A stretch of 64,000 nt of DNA, from positions 2,356,001 through 2,420,000 of the forward strand of contig NZ_JASZYU010000001.1 in assembly GCF_030316825.1 (NCBI RefSeq). The letters run 5' to 3'. Positions 39,536-48,919 of the stretch are shown in pieces. Position 1 is the first letter of the stretch; every line of letters starts with the position of its first letter. The notes beneath the pieces are model-generated. The model was given only the letters and a program-made list of their open reading frames with translations. It was not told where the DNA came from and made no database searches. Position numbers and translations under genes: made by a program. This DNA comes from Variovorax fucosicus (lineage in GTDB: Bacteria; Pseudomonadota; Gammaproteobacteria; Burkholderiales; Burkholderiaceae_C).

Positions 39536-40471
39536 ATGCCATCCCCCGATGTGCTCATCAGCGAGGTCGGCCCGCGCGACGGCCTGCAGTCGGTCAAGGC
39601 CACCATGCCCACCGCCGACAAACTGCGCTGGATCGACGCGCTGTATGCGGCCGGCCTGCGCGAGATCGAGGTTGCTTCGTTCGTGCCGGCGCGGTTGCTG
39701 CCGCAGATGGCCGACGCGGCCGAGGTGGTGCGCCATGCGATCACGCTGCCGGGCCTCACCGTGATGGCGCTGGTGCCCAACCGGCGCGGCGCCGAGGCAG
39801 CGCTCGCCGCGGGCGTCCACAAGCTCACGATGCCGGTGTCGGCCAGCGCGGCGCATTCGCTCGCCAACGTGCGCAAGACGCGCGAAGAAATGGTCGAAGA
39901 GGTGCGCGCCATCTCCGATCTGCGCCGGCAGATCGCTCCGCACGTCAAGCTCGAAGCCGGCATCTCCACCGCCTTCGGCTGCACCTTGCAAGGCGATGTG
40001 CCGGAGGACGAAGTCATCCGCCTCGCCGCGCAGTGCATCGAAGCTGGCGCCGACGAGTCCGGCCTGTCGGACACGGTCGGCTATGCCAATCCGGCCCAGG
40101 TGCGCCGCCTCTTCAAGCGGCTGCGTGCCGAGCTGGGCAACCATGCGGGCGCCGCCCACATGCACAACACGCGCGGGCTCGGCCTTGCCAACTGCCTCGC
40201 CGCGTATGAAGAAGGCGTGCGCACTTTCGACGCGTCGCTCGGTGGCCTCGGCGGCTGTCCCTACGCGCCCGGCGCGTCGGGCAACGTGGTCACCGAAGAC
40301 CTGGTCTTCATGTTCGAGGCCATGGGCGTGCGCACCGGCATCGATCTGGCCCGGCTCATCGCGGCTCGTGCGCCGCTCATGGCTGGCCTCCCCGGCGAGC
40401 CGGTCTACGGCATGACGCCCGAGGCGGGCTTGCCAAAAGGTTTTGTTCAACAGGGAGTTGCCCATGTCTGA
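39536..40471 (+). CDS. Hydroxymethylglutaryl-CoA lyase family protein
   Basis: A 311-aa DRE-TIM metallolyase. Conserved active-site segments are EVGPRDGLQ at residues 10-18, HMHNTRGLGLAN near residue 205, and GGLGGCPYAPGASGNVVTED near residue 236, which contains the catalytic cysteine loop. The classic reaction splits HMG-CoA to acetoacetate and acetyl-CoA in leucine breakdown, but the adjacent CoA-transferase suggests that a free acid such as hydroxymethylglutarate or citramalate may be activated first. No liu-type leucine genes are adjacent. Its stop overlaps the transferase start by eight bases. Confidence 0.9.
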   Translation: MPSPDVLISEVGPRDGLQSVKATMPTADKLRWIDALYAAGLREIEVASFVPARLLPQMADAAEVVRHAITLPGLTVMALVPNRRGAEAALAAGVHKLTMPVSASAAHSLANVRKTREEMVEEVRAISDLRRQIAPHVKLEAGISTAFGCTLQGDVPEDEVIRLAAQCIEAGADESGLSDTVGYANPAQVRRLFKRLRAELGNHAGAAHMHNTRGLGLANCLAAYEEGVRTFDASLGGLGGCPYAPGASGNVVTEDLVFMFEAMGVRTGIDLARLIAARAPLMAGLPGEPVYGMTPEAGLPKGFVQQGVAHV

Positions 40472-41657
40472 GTCGTCCGCGCCATTGCCCTACGCGGGAA
40501 TCCGCGTCGTCGAATTCACCCACATGGTGATGGGCCCGACCTGCGGCATGCTGCTGGGCGACCTCGGCGCCGAAGTCATCAAGGTCGAGCCGATCGACGG
40601 CGACAGCACGCGACGCCTGCTCGGCTCGGGCGCAGGGTTCTTTCCGACCTTCAACCGCAACAAGAAAAGCATCGCGCTCGACCTCAAGCAGCCCGAAGGC
40701 GTCGAGGCGGCACTGCGCCTGATCGCCACCGCCGACATCGTGAGCGAGAACTTCAAGCCCGGCACCATGAAGAAGCTGGGCCTCGACTACGACAGCCTCA
40801 AGAAGCTCAACCCGCGCCTCGTCTACGTGAGCCACAAGGGCTTTCTGCCCGGCCCCTACGACCACCGCACCGCACTCGACGAAGTGGTGCAGATGATGGG
40901 TGGCCTGGCCTACATGACCGGCCGCGCCGGCGACCCGCTGCGCGCGGGCACCAGCGTCAACGACATCATGGGCGGCATGTTCGGCGCCATCGGCGCGATG
41001 GCCGCGCTGCGCCAGCGCGAGCAGACCGGCGCGGGTTGCGAAGTTCAATCGGCGCTGTTCGAAAACAACATCTTCCTGGTGGCGCAGCACATGATGCAGT
41101 TCGCCGCCACGGGCCACGCGGCCGACCCGATGCCGAGCCGCATCTCGGCCTGGGGCATCTACGACGTGTTCACGGTGAAAGACGGCGAGCAGATCTTTCT
41201 GGCGGCCGTCAGCGACAAGCAGTGGCTCATCTTCTGCAATGCCCTCGGTCTCGAGGAGATGCTGGCCGACCCGCGCCTGAAAACCAACAACGACCGCGTG
41301 CTGGCGCGCGACTGGATGATGCCGATCCTGCGCTCGCACCTGGCCGACCGCAGCGCGAGCGAACTCAGCGCCGTGTTCGAAAAGAACGAGCTGCCGTTCG
41401 CGCCCATCACCCGGCCGCAGGACTTGTTCGAGGACCCGCACCTGAACGCGAGCGGCGGCCTCGCGCCGATCCGCATGAACGACGGCAGCACCTCGAAGGT
41501 GCCGCTGATGCCCTTCACGCTCGGCGGCGAGCGCCCCGGCGTCCGGCTGCAGCCGCCGCTGCTGGGCGAGCACAGCGATGCGTTGCTGAAGGAGGTGGGC
41601 TATGGAGACCAGGAAATCGCTGCGCTGAAGCAGAACCGCATCGCCGTGGGCAGCTGA
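40464..41657 (+). CDS. Family III CoA-transferase (CaiB/BaiF)
   Basis: A 397-aa enzyme that moves CoA between carboxylic acids. The N-terminus VVEFTHMVMGPTCGMLLGDL and the following EVIKVEPIDGDSTR are typical, and the catalytic aspartate is expected in SVNDIMGGMFGAIGAM near residue 170. I chose the ATG at 40464 over an in-frame TTG at 40443 because of the MSESSAPLPYAGIRV start. It overlaps the lyase gene by eight bases, so the pair probably activates and then cleaves one substrate. Confidence 0.9.
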   Translation: MSESSAPLPYAGIRVVEFTHMVMGPTCGMLLGDLGAEVIKVEPIDGDSTRRLLGSGAGFFPTFNRNKKSIALDLKQPEGVEAALRLIATADIVSENFKPGTMKKLGLDYDSLKKLNPRLVYVSHKGFLPGPYDHRTALDEVVQMMGGLAYMTGRAGDPLRAGTSVNDIMGGMFGAIGAMAALRQREQTGAGCEVQSALFENNIFLVAQHMMQFAATGHAADPMPSRISAWGIYDVFTVKDGEQIFLAAVSDKQWLIFCNALGLEEMLADPRLKTNNDRVLARDWMMPILRSHLADRSASELSAVFEKNELPFAPITRPQDLFEDPHLNASGGLAPIRMNDGSTSKVPLMPFTLGGERPGVRLQPPLLGEHSDALLKEVGYGDQEIAALKQNRIAVGS

Positions 41658-41684
41658 GTTGCGGGCTTCGCATAATCCGGGGCG

Positions 41685-42626
41685 ATGGACCGCCTCACCC
41701 AACTCGAATCCTTCGTCTCGGTCGCAACCCGCGGCAGCCTGACGGCCGCGGCCAAGGCCGAAGGCGTGGCGCCGGCCATCATGGGGCGGCGCATCGACGC
41801 GCTGGAGGAGCGGCTCGGCGTCAAGCTGCTGGTGCGCACCACGCGCCGCATCACGCTCACGCACGAGGGCAGCGCGTTTCTCGAAGACTGCCAGCGCCTG
41901 CTGGTCGAGTTCGCCAATGCCGAGGCCAGCGTCAGTGCCGGCGGCGTCAAGGCCAGCGGGCACCTGCGCGTGACGGCGCCGGCCGGCTTCGGCCGCCGCC
42001 ACGTGGCGCCGCTGGTGCCGCGCTTCCATGCACTGCATCCGGAGGTGCGTATCTCGCTGAACCTGAGCGATCGCGTGATCGACGTGGCCGGCGAGGGTTA
42101 CGACTGCGCAGTGCGCGTCGGCGACCTGCCCGACTCGTCGCTGGTGAGCGTGCGCCTGGCCGACAACCGGCGCCGCTGCGTCGCCACGCCGGATTTCGTG
42201 CGCCGCCACGGCGAGCCACGCAACCCGGCCGACCTGGCGCGCTTCAGCTGCCTCACGCTGTCGAGCGACGCCTCGCAAACGCGCGGCTGGGCGTTCCGCG
42301 TTCCGGCTGAAGACGGTGCCGAGGGCGACGGCCAGGTCATCCATCTCAAGCCCACCGGCCCCCTCGACTGCACAGACGGCCAGGTGCTGCATGACTGGTG
42401 CCTGGCAGGCCACGGCATCGCCTGGCGCAGCACCTGGGAGGTCGAGGCCGAGATCGACGCCGGCCTGCTGGTGCCCCTGCTCGACGCGTTCGCGGCGCCG
42501 CCGAACGGTGTGTACGCAGTGTTCCCTCAGCGCAAGCACCTGCCGTTGCGTGTTCGCCTCTGGCTCGACTTTCTGAAGCAGCAATATGCGCTGCCGGAGT
42601 TCTGGGGCGGCACAATCGCGGCATGA
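41685..42626 (+). CDS. LysR-family transcription regulator
   Basis: A 313-aa regulator with the winged helix at about residues 1-60 (LTQLESFVSVATRGSLTAAA, then IMGRRIDALEERLGVKLLVR) and an effector domain with HLRVTAPAGFGRRHVAPLVP. A CATAAT hexamer at 41671-41676 ends eight bases before the ATG, so its mRNA may have almost no leader. Its stop overlaps the start of the DUF2214 gene. The target is unknown. Confidence 0.9.
   Translation: MDRLTQLESFVSVATRGSLTAAAKAEGVAPAIMGRRIDALEERLGVKLLVRTTRRITLTHEGSAFLEDCQRLLVEFANAEASVSAGGVKASGHLRVTAPAGFGRRHVAPLVPRFHALHPEVRISLNLSDRVIDVAGEGYDCAVRVGDLPDSSLVSVRLADNRRRCVATPDFVRRHGEPRNPADLARFSCLTLSSDASQTRGWAFRVPAEDGAEGDGQVIHLKPTGPLDCTDGQVLHDWCLAGHGIAWRSTWEVEAEIDAGLLVPLLDAFAAPPNGVYAVFPQRKHLPLRVRLWLDFLKQQYALPEFWGGTIAA
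42611..42616 (+). promoter_or_regulatory. Possible -10 element for a leaderless DUF2214 mRNA
   Basis: CACAAT lies near the 3' end of the LysR gene and is followed by six bases and the ATG at 42623. The spacing matches benE exactly. No clear -35 is visible. Confidence 0.35.
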
Positions 42627-43075
42627 CGCTCGAAGCCATCCTTGCCTACCTGCATCTGCTCGCCATCCTGACGATGGTGGTGTTCATCTCCAGCGAAGCC
42701 GCGCTGTGCCGCGTGCAGTGGCTCAACGCCGCGGTGGTCGAGCGGCTTGCCCGCATCGACATGATCTACGGCATCGCCGCCGTCACGGTGCTCGCCACCG
42801 GCGTGGCACGCACCTGGTGGGGCGTCAAGGGCACGGCCTGGTACTGGACGAATCCGCTGCTGCACATCAAGCTCACGCTCTTCATCATCATCGGGGTGAT
42901 CTCGATTTTTCCGACCCTCACCTACTTCCGCTGGCGCAAGGCGCTGCGCGCCAATGGCAGCTTGCCGGCCGAGGCCGACATCCGCAAGACGCGCAAGCTG
43001 GTGATGATTCAGGCGCACCTGATCGTGGTGATCCCGCTGGTCGCGGTGTTTCTCGCGCGCGGCTTCGGCAAGTAG
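42623..43075 (+). CDS. DUF2214 family membrane protein
   Basis: A 150-aa protein with four hydrophobic segments at about residues 5-25, 45-65, 78-97 and 125-145, matching the DUF2214 family in length and layout (ILAYLHLLAILTMVVFISSE at the start). The function is unknown; histidine-bearing helices such as AYLHLLAIL leave room for a cofactor, but that is speculation. It overlaps the LysR stop by four bases (ATGA) and precedes the fused MFS/synthase gene by 7 bases. Confidence 0.8.
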   Translation: MTLEAILAYLHLLAILTMVVFISSEAALCRVQWLNAAVVERLARIDMIYGIAAVTVLATGVARTWWGVKGTAWYWTNPLLHIKLTLFIIIGVISIFPTLTYFRWRKALRANGSLPAEADIRKTRKLVMIQAHLIVVIPLVAVFLARGFGK

Positions 43076-43082
43076 CACCGGC

Positions 43083-45119
43083 ATGAAAGCCGGCTACGTC
43101 AAGCTCCTGTTTGCCGGCACCATCTTCACCAGCGCGTTCCTGCTGTTCCTGGTTCAACCGCTGATCGCCAAGCAGATCCTGCCCTGGTTCGGCGGCTCGG
43201 CCGCGGTCTGGTCGATCTGCATGGTGTTCTTCCAGGTCGTGCTGCTGGCCGGCTATGCGTACTCCGACGCGGTCACGCGACGGCTCAGCGTCAGGATGCA
43301 GGCGCGGCTGCACGTGTCTCTGCTGCTGGTGAGCCTGGCCTTCCTGCCGATCGTGACGCATGCGCGCTGGAAGCCGGCCGGCTCCGAAGACCCCACGCTG
43401 TGGATCCTCGGTCTGCTGCTCGGCACCATCGGCCTGCCGTACTTCCTGCTGTCGACCACCGGGCCGCTGGTGCAGTCCTGGCTCGCGCGCACGCCGTTCG
43501 GCGCGCAGGTGTACCGATACTTTTCGCTGTCGAACCTTGCGTCGCTCGCCTCGCTGCTGAGCTATCCGGTGCTGATCGAGCCGCACAGCCCGCTGCTGCG
43601 CCAGGCGCAGGGCTGGTCGTGGGCCTATGCGGCCTTCGTGCTGCTGTGCATCGGCACCACGCTGTATGCGGCGCGCCAGGGGGCGGTGGCACCGGCGGTT
43701 GCCACCCTGCAGCCCGACGCGGCGGCCGCCGCGAAACCGCCCGGCTCGTCCGACTACCTGCTGTGGCTGGGCCTGCCCGCGCTGGGCTCCTGGCTGCTGC
43801 TGGCCATCACCAACCACATCACGCAGAACGTGGCGGCGATCCCCTTTCTCTGGGTGCTGCCGCTGTCGGTCTACCTGCTGACCTTCGTGCTCTGCTTCGA
43901 AAGCGACCGCTGGTACCGGCGCGCGTTCTTCCTGCCGGCCACGGCGGCCATGCTGGTGCTTTGCGCCTTCGGGCTGCAGGACAGCATCGGCTCCGACGTC
44001 AAGACCGCACTGCCGATCTATGTGGTCGGCCTGTTCGTGCTGTGCATGTTCTTTCACGGCGAAATGTCACGCATGCGGCCGGCGCCCCGGTATCTCACGC
44101 GCTTCTACCTGATGCTGTCGCTCGGCGGCGCGATCGGCGGCGTTACGGTCGGGCTGGTCGCACCGCATGTGCTGCCGGCGTACTACGAACTCGGCGTGGG
44201 GCTGGTGCTGAGCGCGCTGGCCGGTGCTGCGGTGTTGCGCGGGCGGCGCTTCGGCCTGGCCGGCGGCATGGCGCTGGCCGCCTGCTGCGCGGTGTTCCTG
44301 GCGCTACAGGTGCGCAGCGACACCACCGACGCACGCGAGATGACGCGCAACTTCTACGGCACGCTGATCACGCTCGATACGCGGCACGACGATCCGGCCC
44401 AGAACGTGCGCCAGATGTACCACGGCTCGGTCAAGCACGGCGAGCAGTTCCTGGCGCCGGCGCGGCGGCGCGAGCCGACCAGCTACTACGGCGCGAGTTC
44501 GGGAATAGGCCTTGCGCTGGCCGAGGCGCCGCAAGGGCCGCGCCGCGTCGGCCTGATCGGCCTCGGTGCCGGCACGCTGGCGGTCTATGGCCGGGCCGGC
44601 GACCTCTACCGCGTCTACGAGATCAACCCGCAGGTTTTCGCGCTGGCCGACAGCGAGTTCAGCTTCCTGGACGACAGCGCCGCGAAGATCGAGCGCGTGC
44701 TGGGCGACGCCCGCCTGGCGCTGGAGCGGGAGGAGCCCCAGGCCTTCGACGTGCTCGCGGTCGATGCGTTTTCGGGCGATTCGGTGCCGATCCACCTGAT
44801 CACGGCCGAGGCGATGACCGCCTACCTGCGCCATATGAAGCCCGACGGCGTGATCGCGTTCCATGTGACCAACCGTTTTCTGGCGCTGGCCCCCGTGGTC
44901 GAGAAGATTGCCCAGGCGCAGGGCCTGCATGCGGTGCTGGTGCACGACGAGGCCGCGCACAACGACGCGCTGCGCCGTACCGACTGGGTGCTGGTGGCGC
45001 GTAATCCGCAGAGCCTGGCGCGCGAATCGATCCGGCGCGCCAGCGTCGCGGTGACGCCGATCGAGGGGCTGCAACCCTGGACCGACGACTTCAACAACCT
45101 GTTCGGCGTCCTGAAATAG
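43083..45119 (+). CDS. Fused MFS-like membrane / spermidine-synthase-like protein
   Basis: A 678-aa fusion. About the first 430 residues hold roughly 11-12 hydrophobic segments (FTSAFLLFLVQPLIAKQILP at the start). The last ~230 residues resemble the spermidine synthase fold, with a nucleotide-type motif VGLIGLGAGTLAVYG and FDVLAVDAFSGDSVPIHLI. Such fusions are widespread and mostly uncharacterised; whether the domain makes or binds a polyamine is unknown, and no decarboxylase gene is nearby. The stop codon is part of a perfect 15-bp stem. Confidence 0.85.
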   Translation: MKAGYVKLLFAGTIFTSAFLLFLVQPLIAKQILPWFGGSAAVWSICMVFFQVVLLAGYAYSDAVTRRLSVRMQARLHVSLLLVSLAFLPIVTHARWKPAGSEDPTLWILGLLLGTIGLPYFLLSTTGPLVQSWLARTPFGAQVYRYFSLSNLASLASLLSYPVLIEPHSPLLRQAQGWSWAYAAFVLLCIGTTLYAARQGAVAPAVATLQPDAAAAAKPPGSSDYLLWLGLPALGSWLLLAITNHITQNVAAIPFLWVLPLSVYLLTFVLCFESDRWYRRAFFLPATAAMLVLCAFGLQDSIGSDVKTALPIYVVGLFVLCMFFHGEMSRMRPAPRYLTRFYLMLSLGGAIGGVTVGLVAPHVLPAYYELGVGLVLSALAGAAVLRGRRFGLAGGMALAACCAVFLALQVRSDTTDAREMTRNFYGTLITLDTRHDDPAQNVRQMYHGSVKHGEQFLAPARRREPTSYYGASSGIGLALAEAPQGPRRVGLIGLGAGTLAVYGRAGDLYRVYEINPQVFALADSEFSFLDDSAAKIERVLGDARLALEREEPQAFDVLAVDAFSGDSVPIHLITAEAMTAYLRHMKPDGVIAFHVTNRFLALAPVVEKIAQAQGLHAVLVHDEAAHNDALRRTDWVLVARNPQSLARESIRRASVAVTPIEGLQPWTDDFNNLFGVLK

Positions 45120-45149
45120 AGAAGGCCCCGCGTGGCGGGGCCTTCTCTA
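45117..45149. terminator. Perfect 15-bp stem-loop including the stop codon
   Basis: The 15 bases from the TAG stop at 45117 onward (TAGAGAAGGCCCCGC) and GCGGGGCCTTCTCTA form a perfect stem around the loop GTG. The strength and position suggest termination or 3'-end protection; a true poly-U tail is lacking on either strand, so it could act in both directions with the convergent psiF gene or need Rho. Confidence 0.7.
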
Positions 45150-45160
45150 TTCCGGAAACA

Positions 45161-45250
45161 CCGCGGAACCGGCTTTGCCGGTCCGCTGGTGTTGCCCCCG
45201 GTCAGGGGGAGGGCGAAGCGACACGCAGTGCGCGCAGCCTGGGGGCGAGC
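45161..45250 (-). repeat. Copy A of a ~90-bp dispersed repeat
   Basis: Read on the minus strand, this 90-bp stretch matches 52127-52215 at about 90 percent identity, from GCTCGCCCCCAGGCTGCGCG to GCCGGTTCCGCGG. It contains two small hairpins, one with CCCCC/GGGGG arms and one with CCGGC/GCCGG arms. It sits between the fused MFS gene's stem-loop and psiF, ending four bases from the psiF stop. Confidence 0.8.
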
Positions 45251-45254
45251 CTAT

Positions 45255-45605
45255 TCACGCCGGCTTGTTGCTGAGGCATTCCTTCATGAAGGCCTTGCGC
45301 GGATCACCCTTCAGCGCCTTGGTCTTGGCATCGGCGTTGCAGGTCTTCATCTTGTCCTGCTGCGTCACCTTGGGGGCGGACAGGCATTCCTTCATGAAGG
45401 CCTTGCGGTCGTCGCCCTTCTTGTCGCCGGCGTCCTTGTTGCAGGTACCCATCTTCGATTGCTGCTTGGTCGGTGCTTTCTCGGCCGGTGCAGCGGCGGC
45501 GGGCTTGGCGGCGGCGGGGGCGGCGGCGGCCGGTGCGGTGGTTTGCGCGCTGGCGTTGAAGGACAGTGCGGCGCCGAGCGCGATCAGGGACAGGAGCTTT
45601 TTCAT
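45255..45605 (-). CDS. PsiF repeat family protein
   Basis: A 116-aa exported protein. A signal peptide MKKLLSLIALGAALSFNASA is followed by an Ala/Pro/Lys linker and two PsiF repeats, each with a cysteine in a MGTCNKDA or MKTCNADA segment and a closing RKAFMKECL. E. coli PsiF is induced by phosphate starvation, but no phosphate-box match is evident here and the family's role is unknown. The four repeat cysteines probably form disulfides in the periplasm. It is divergent from argS; AGAGGAAA precedes the ATG. Confidence 0.88.
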   Translation of the reverse strand: MKKLLSLIALGAALSFNASAQTTAPAAAAPAAAKPAAAAPAEKAPTKQQSKMGTCNKDAGDKKGDDRKAFMKECLSAPKVTQQDKMKTCNADAKTKALKGDPRKAFMKECLSNKPA

Positions 45606-45724
45606 GGTGTATTTCCTCTGGTTTGGACGGGATGGTGACAGTCGTGCCCCGGAGGGCCACTGATGCTAACGGTCGAGACGCGCGCCCGGATGACGGCCTG
45701 CGGCCGGTCGCTGCGGGCCCCCGG

Positions 45725-45730
45725 TAAAAT
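45725..45730 (+). promoter_or_regulatory. Possible -10 element for a leaderless argS mRNA
   Basis: TAAAAT is followed by six bases and the argS ATG at 45737, and no Shine-Dalgarno sequence precedes that ATG. This is the cleanest example of the spacing seen also at benE, proA, the DUF2214 gene and the THUMP methyltransferase gene. No clear -35 is seen. Confidence 0.4.
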
Positions 45731-45736
45731 TCACAA

Positions 45737-47434
45737 ATGCTATTGGTCAAACAAGAGCTGCTCGCGGCCCTCGCGAGCACGCTCGAATCCCTCCTGCCCG
45801 GCGCTGGCGCCAAAGCCGCCTTCGAGTCGCCCAAGGTGGCGGCGCACGGCGACTTCGCCAGCACCGCGGCGATGCAGTTCGCCAAGCCGCTGCAGCGCAA
45901 GCCGCGCGAACTGGCCGAACAACTGAGTGCCGCGCTGCTTGCCACGCCGGCGTTCGGCCAGTGGGTCGAGGCGGTCGAGATCGCCGGGCCTGGCTTCCTG
46001 AACATCCGGCTCAAGACAGCCGCCAAGCAGCAGGTGGTGCGCGAGGTGCTGGCCGGCGGCGCAGCCTTCGGCCAGCAGCCGGCGAACCAGGAGCGCGTGC
46101 TGGTCGAGTTCGTCTCGGCCAACCCGACCGGCCCGCTGCACGTGGGCCATGGCCGCCAGGCCGCGCTCGGCGACGCCATCTGCAACCTGCTGGCCACCCA
46201 GGGCGACCAGGTCTGGCGCGAGTTCTATTACAACGATGCCGGCGTGCAGATCCAGACGCTGGCCAACAGCACCCAATTGCGCGCCAAGGGCTTCAAGCCC
46301 GGCGACGCCTGCTGGCCGACCGACCCGGACAACCCGGCCAGCAAGGCTTTCTACAACGGCGAGTACATCGCCGACATCGCGGCCGATTTCCTGGCGAAGA
46401 AAACTGTCAAATCGGACGACCGCGAATACACCGCCAGCGGCGACATCGACGACATCGACTCGATCCGCGAGTTCGCCGTGGCCTACCTGCGGCGCGAGCA
46501 GGATCTGGACCTGAAGGCCTTCCGCGTCCGCTTCGACCACTACTACCTCGAGTCCAGCCTCTACACCAGCGGCAAGGTCGAGGCTGCGGTCGGCAAGCTG
46601 GTTGCGGCCGGCAAGACCTACGAGCAGGACGGCGCGTTGTGGCTCAAGTCGACCGACTACGGCGACGACAAGGACCGCGTCATGAAAAAGGGCGACGGCA
46701 CGTACACCTACTTCGTGCCTGACGTGGCGTACCACATCGCCAAGTGGGAGCGCGGCTTCCACAAGGTGGTCAACATCCAGGGCACCGACCACCACGGCAC
46801 CATCGCGCGGGTGCGCGCCGGGCTGCAGGCGGTCGGCGAGGGCATCCCCGCCGACTATCCCGCCTACGTGCTGCACACCATGGTGCGCGTGATGCGCGGC
46901 GGCGAAGAGGTCAAGATCTCCAAGCGCGCCGGCAGCTATGTCACCCTGCGCGACCTGATCGAGTGGACCAGCACCGACGCGGTGCGCTTCTTCCTGCTCT
47001 CGCGCAAGCCCGACACCGAATACACCTTCGACATCGACCTCGCGCTCTCGCAGAACAACGACAACCCGGTCTACTACGTGCAGTACGCCCACGCGCGCAT
47101 CCAGAAGATGCTGCGCGACTGGGGCGGCGACATCGCCTCGTTGCAGGGTGCCGACCTTTCGCCGCTGCAGGTGCCGCAGGCGCAGACGCTGATGCTGCAG
47201 CTTGCCAAATACCCCGAGGCGCTGACCGCCGCGGCGCGCGACTTCGCGCCGCACGACGTGACCTTCTACCTGCGCGAACTGGCCGCCAACCTGCACAGCT
47301 ACTACGACGCCGAGCGGGTGTTGGTCGACGACGAAATCGTCAAAAAAGCGCGTCTGGCGCTGGTCGCCGCCTGTGCGCAGGTGCTGCACAATGGCTTGGC
47401 GGTACTTGGCGTCAGCGCGCCGCAGAAAATGTGA
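45737..47434 (+). CDS. argS: Arginyl-tRNA synthetase
   Basis: A 565-aa class I synthetase charging tRNA-Arg. An N-terminal Add-1 domain (residues 1 to ~110) is followed by the HIGH-type motif [12 protein letters not shown] near residue 135 in [13 protein letters not shown], the KMSKS-equivalent [15 protein letters not shown] near residue 395, and a helical anticodon-binding C-terminus. Length and motifs are normal. The transcript may be leaderless. The SPOR protein gene begins 4 bases after its stop, and dsbA follows, an arrangement common in Burkholderiales. Confidence 0.97.
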   Translation: MLLVKQELLAALASTLESLLPGAGAKAAFESPKVAAHGDFASTAAMQFAKPLQRKPRELAEQLSAALLATPAFGQWVEAVEIAGPGFLNIRLKTAAKQQVVREVLAGGAAFGQQPANQERVLVEFVSANPTGPLHVGHGRQAALGDAICNLLATQGDQVWREFYYNDAGVQIQTLANSTQLRAKGFKPGDACWPTDPDNPASKAFYNGEYIADIAADFLAKKTVKSDDREYTASGDIDDIDSIREFAVAYLRREQDLDLKAFRVRFDHYYLESSLYTSGKVEAAVGKLVAAGKTYEQDGALWLKSTDYGDDKDRVMKKGDGTYTYFVPDVAYHIAKWERGFHKVVNIQGTDHHGTIARVRAGLQAVGEGIPADYPAYVLHTMVRVMRGGEEVKISKRAGSYVTLRDLIEWTSTDAVRFFLLSRKPDTEYTFDIDLALSQNNDNPVYYVQYAHARIQKMLRDWGGDIASLQGADLSPLQVPQAQTLMLQLAKYPEALTAAARDFAPHDVTFYLRELAANLHSYYDAERVLVDDEIVKKARLALVAACAQVLHNGLAVLGVSAPQKM

Positions 47435-47438
47435 TCCT

Positions 47439-48164
47439 ATGAAGACAAGACAACGCGGCAACATCGTCATCGGCCTGATCGTCGGCCTCGTGCTCGGGCT
47501 CGGGGTTGCGCTCGGCATCGCGGTTTACGTGACCAAGGTGCCGATCCCATTCATGACCAAGACGCAGCGCGGCGGCGCCGAGCAGGACGAAGCCGAAGCC
47601 CGCAAGAACCGCGACTGGGACCCGAACGCACCGCTGGCCGGCAAGGCCGCCGCCCCCAAGCCGGCGCCAGCCCCGGCCCCTGTCACCGTCAGCCCGCCGA
47701 CGCCACCGACCGGCCCGGTGCCGGTGGTGGTGGCGCCGACCACCAAGCCCGGCACCACCACCATCACCAGCCCTGCGCGCCCGCGCACTGCGCCGGTGCC
47801 GGCTGAGGCCAATGCCGTACCGCCCTCGGCTGACCCGCTGGGCGACCTGGCCCGCGCCCGTGCCGGCAGCAACCCGCCACCGACGACGACCGCTGCCGCC
47901 ACCCCCAATGCGCCCAGCACGCCCGATCCGTTCATGTACTTCGTGCAGGCCGGCGCGTTTCGCACGACCGAAGACGCGGAGGCGCAGCGCGCCAAGCTCT
48001 CGCTGATGGGCGTCGAGGCCAAGGTCACCGAGCGCGAGCAGGCCGGTCGCACGGTCTACCGGGTGCGGGCCGGCCCGTACAACAAGAAAGACGATGCCGA
48101 TCGGCTGAAAGACCGGCTCGACAGCGGCGGTCTCGAAACCGCGCTCGTGCGGGTTCAACGCTGA
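47439..48164 (+). CDS. SPOR domain-containing membrane protein
   Basis: A 241-aa bitopic protein. A short cytoplasmic start is followed by one membrane helix at about residues 8-31 (IVIGLIVGLVLGLGVALGIA), a long Pro/Ala/Thr-rich periplasmic linker, and a C-terminal SPOR domain at about 163-240 (FMYFVQAGAFRTTEDAEAQR, RTVYRVRAGPYNKKDDADRL). SPOR domains bind denuded peptidoglycan at the septum, so this is probably a cell-division protein of the FtsN/DedD kind. It starts 4 bases after argS and is likely co-transcribed. Confidence 0.9.
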   Translation: MKTRQRGNIVIGLIVGLVLGLGVALGIAVYVTKVPIPFMTKTQRGGAEQDEAEARKNRDWDPNAPLAGKAAAPKPAPAPAPVTVSPPTPPTGPVPVVVAPTTKPGTTTITSPARPRTAPVPAEANAVPPSADPLGDLARARAGSNPPPTTTAAATPNAPSTPDPFMYFVQAGAFRTTEDAEAQRAKLSLMGVEAKVTEREQAGRTVYRVRAGPYNKKDDADRLKDRLDSGGLETALVRVQR

Positions 48165-48245
48165 GATCCAAACACCCCAGCCCGAGCGCGCGCGGAACTT
48201 CGGGCCGCGCGACGGGCTCTGTCAGCCGCACAGGAGAACTTTTAA

Positions 48246-48893
48246 ATGAAACGTCGTGATTTTTCGCTGGCAGCCACTTCGCTCGGGCTGCTGCCCCTCG
48301 CCAGCCCCTCGCACGCCCAGGCGCGCATGTTCACGGCCGGCAAGGATTTCGTCCAACTCGGCAAGCCCGCGCCGGTTGATTCGCCGGCCGGCAAGATCGA
48401 GGTGGTCGAGTTCTTCTCGTACAACTGCCCGCATTGCGCCGCCTTCGAGCCGCGTCTCGAAACCTGGATCAAGACGCTGCCGGCGCAGGTCGTCTTCAAG
48501 CGCGTTCCGGTCGCTTTTGTCGGCAACGACGTCGAAACCAAGCAGCGCCTGTACTACACGCTCGAGGCAATGGGCAAGGTCGACGAGCACCAGCTCAAGC
48601 TGTTCCAGGCCATCCATTCGCAGCGCCAGCCGCTGTTCGGCGATGCCGCCATCCTGGCCTGGTCCGAAAAGCAGCCGGGGCTGGACGCCAAGAAGTTTGC
48701 CGAACTGTTCAAGTCGTTCTCGGTGTCCGGCAAGGTCAAGCGTGCGACGCAACTGCAAAACGACTACCAGGTCGGCGGCGTCCCCGCGCTGGGCGTGGCC
48801 GGCCGCTGGTACGTGGACGGCGAACTGGCCGGCAACCTCGACCGCGCCCTGCAGATCACCGACTACCTGATTTCGGAAGCACGAAAAGGCTGA
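48246..48893 (+). CDS. dsbA: Thiol:disulfide interchange protein DsbA
   Basis: A 215-aa periplasmic thioredoxin-fold oxidase that donates disulfides to exported proteins. The active site is CPHC at residues 61-64 within EFFSYNCPHCAAFEP, and the cis-proline loop is GGVPALGVAG near residue 180. The N-terminus MKRRDFSLAATSLGLLPLAS resembles a twin-arginine signal more than a plain Sec signal. An AGGAGA ribosome site lies 8 bases before the ATG, and a clear intrinsic terminator follows. It comes after the SPOR gene with an 81-base gap. Confidence 0.93.
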   Translation: MKRRDFSLAATSLGLLPLASPSHAQARMFTAGKDFVQLGKPAPVDSPAGKIEVVEFFSYNCPHCAAFEPRLETWIKTLPAQVVFKRVPVAFVGNDVETKQRLYYTLEAMGKVDEHQLKLFQAIHSQRQPLFGDAAILAWSEKQPGLDAKKFAELFKSFSVSGKVKRATQLQNDYQVGGVPALGVAGRWYVDGELAGNLDRALQITDYLISEARKG

Positions 48894-48919
48894 CTTAAAA
48901 GTCAACCTAAAGTGAACAC

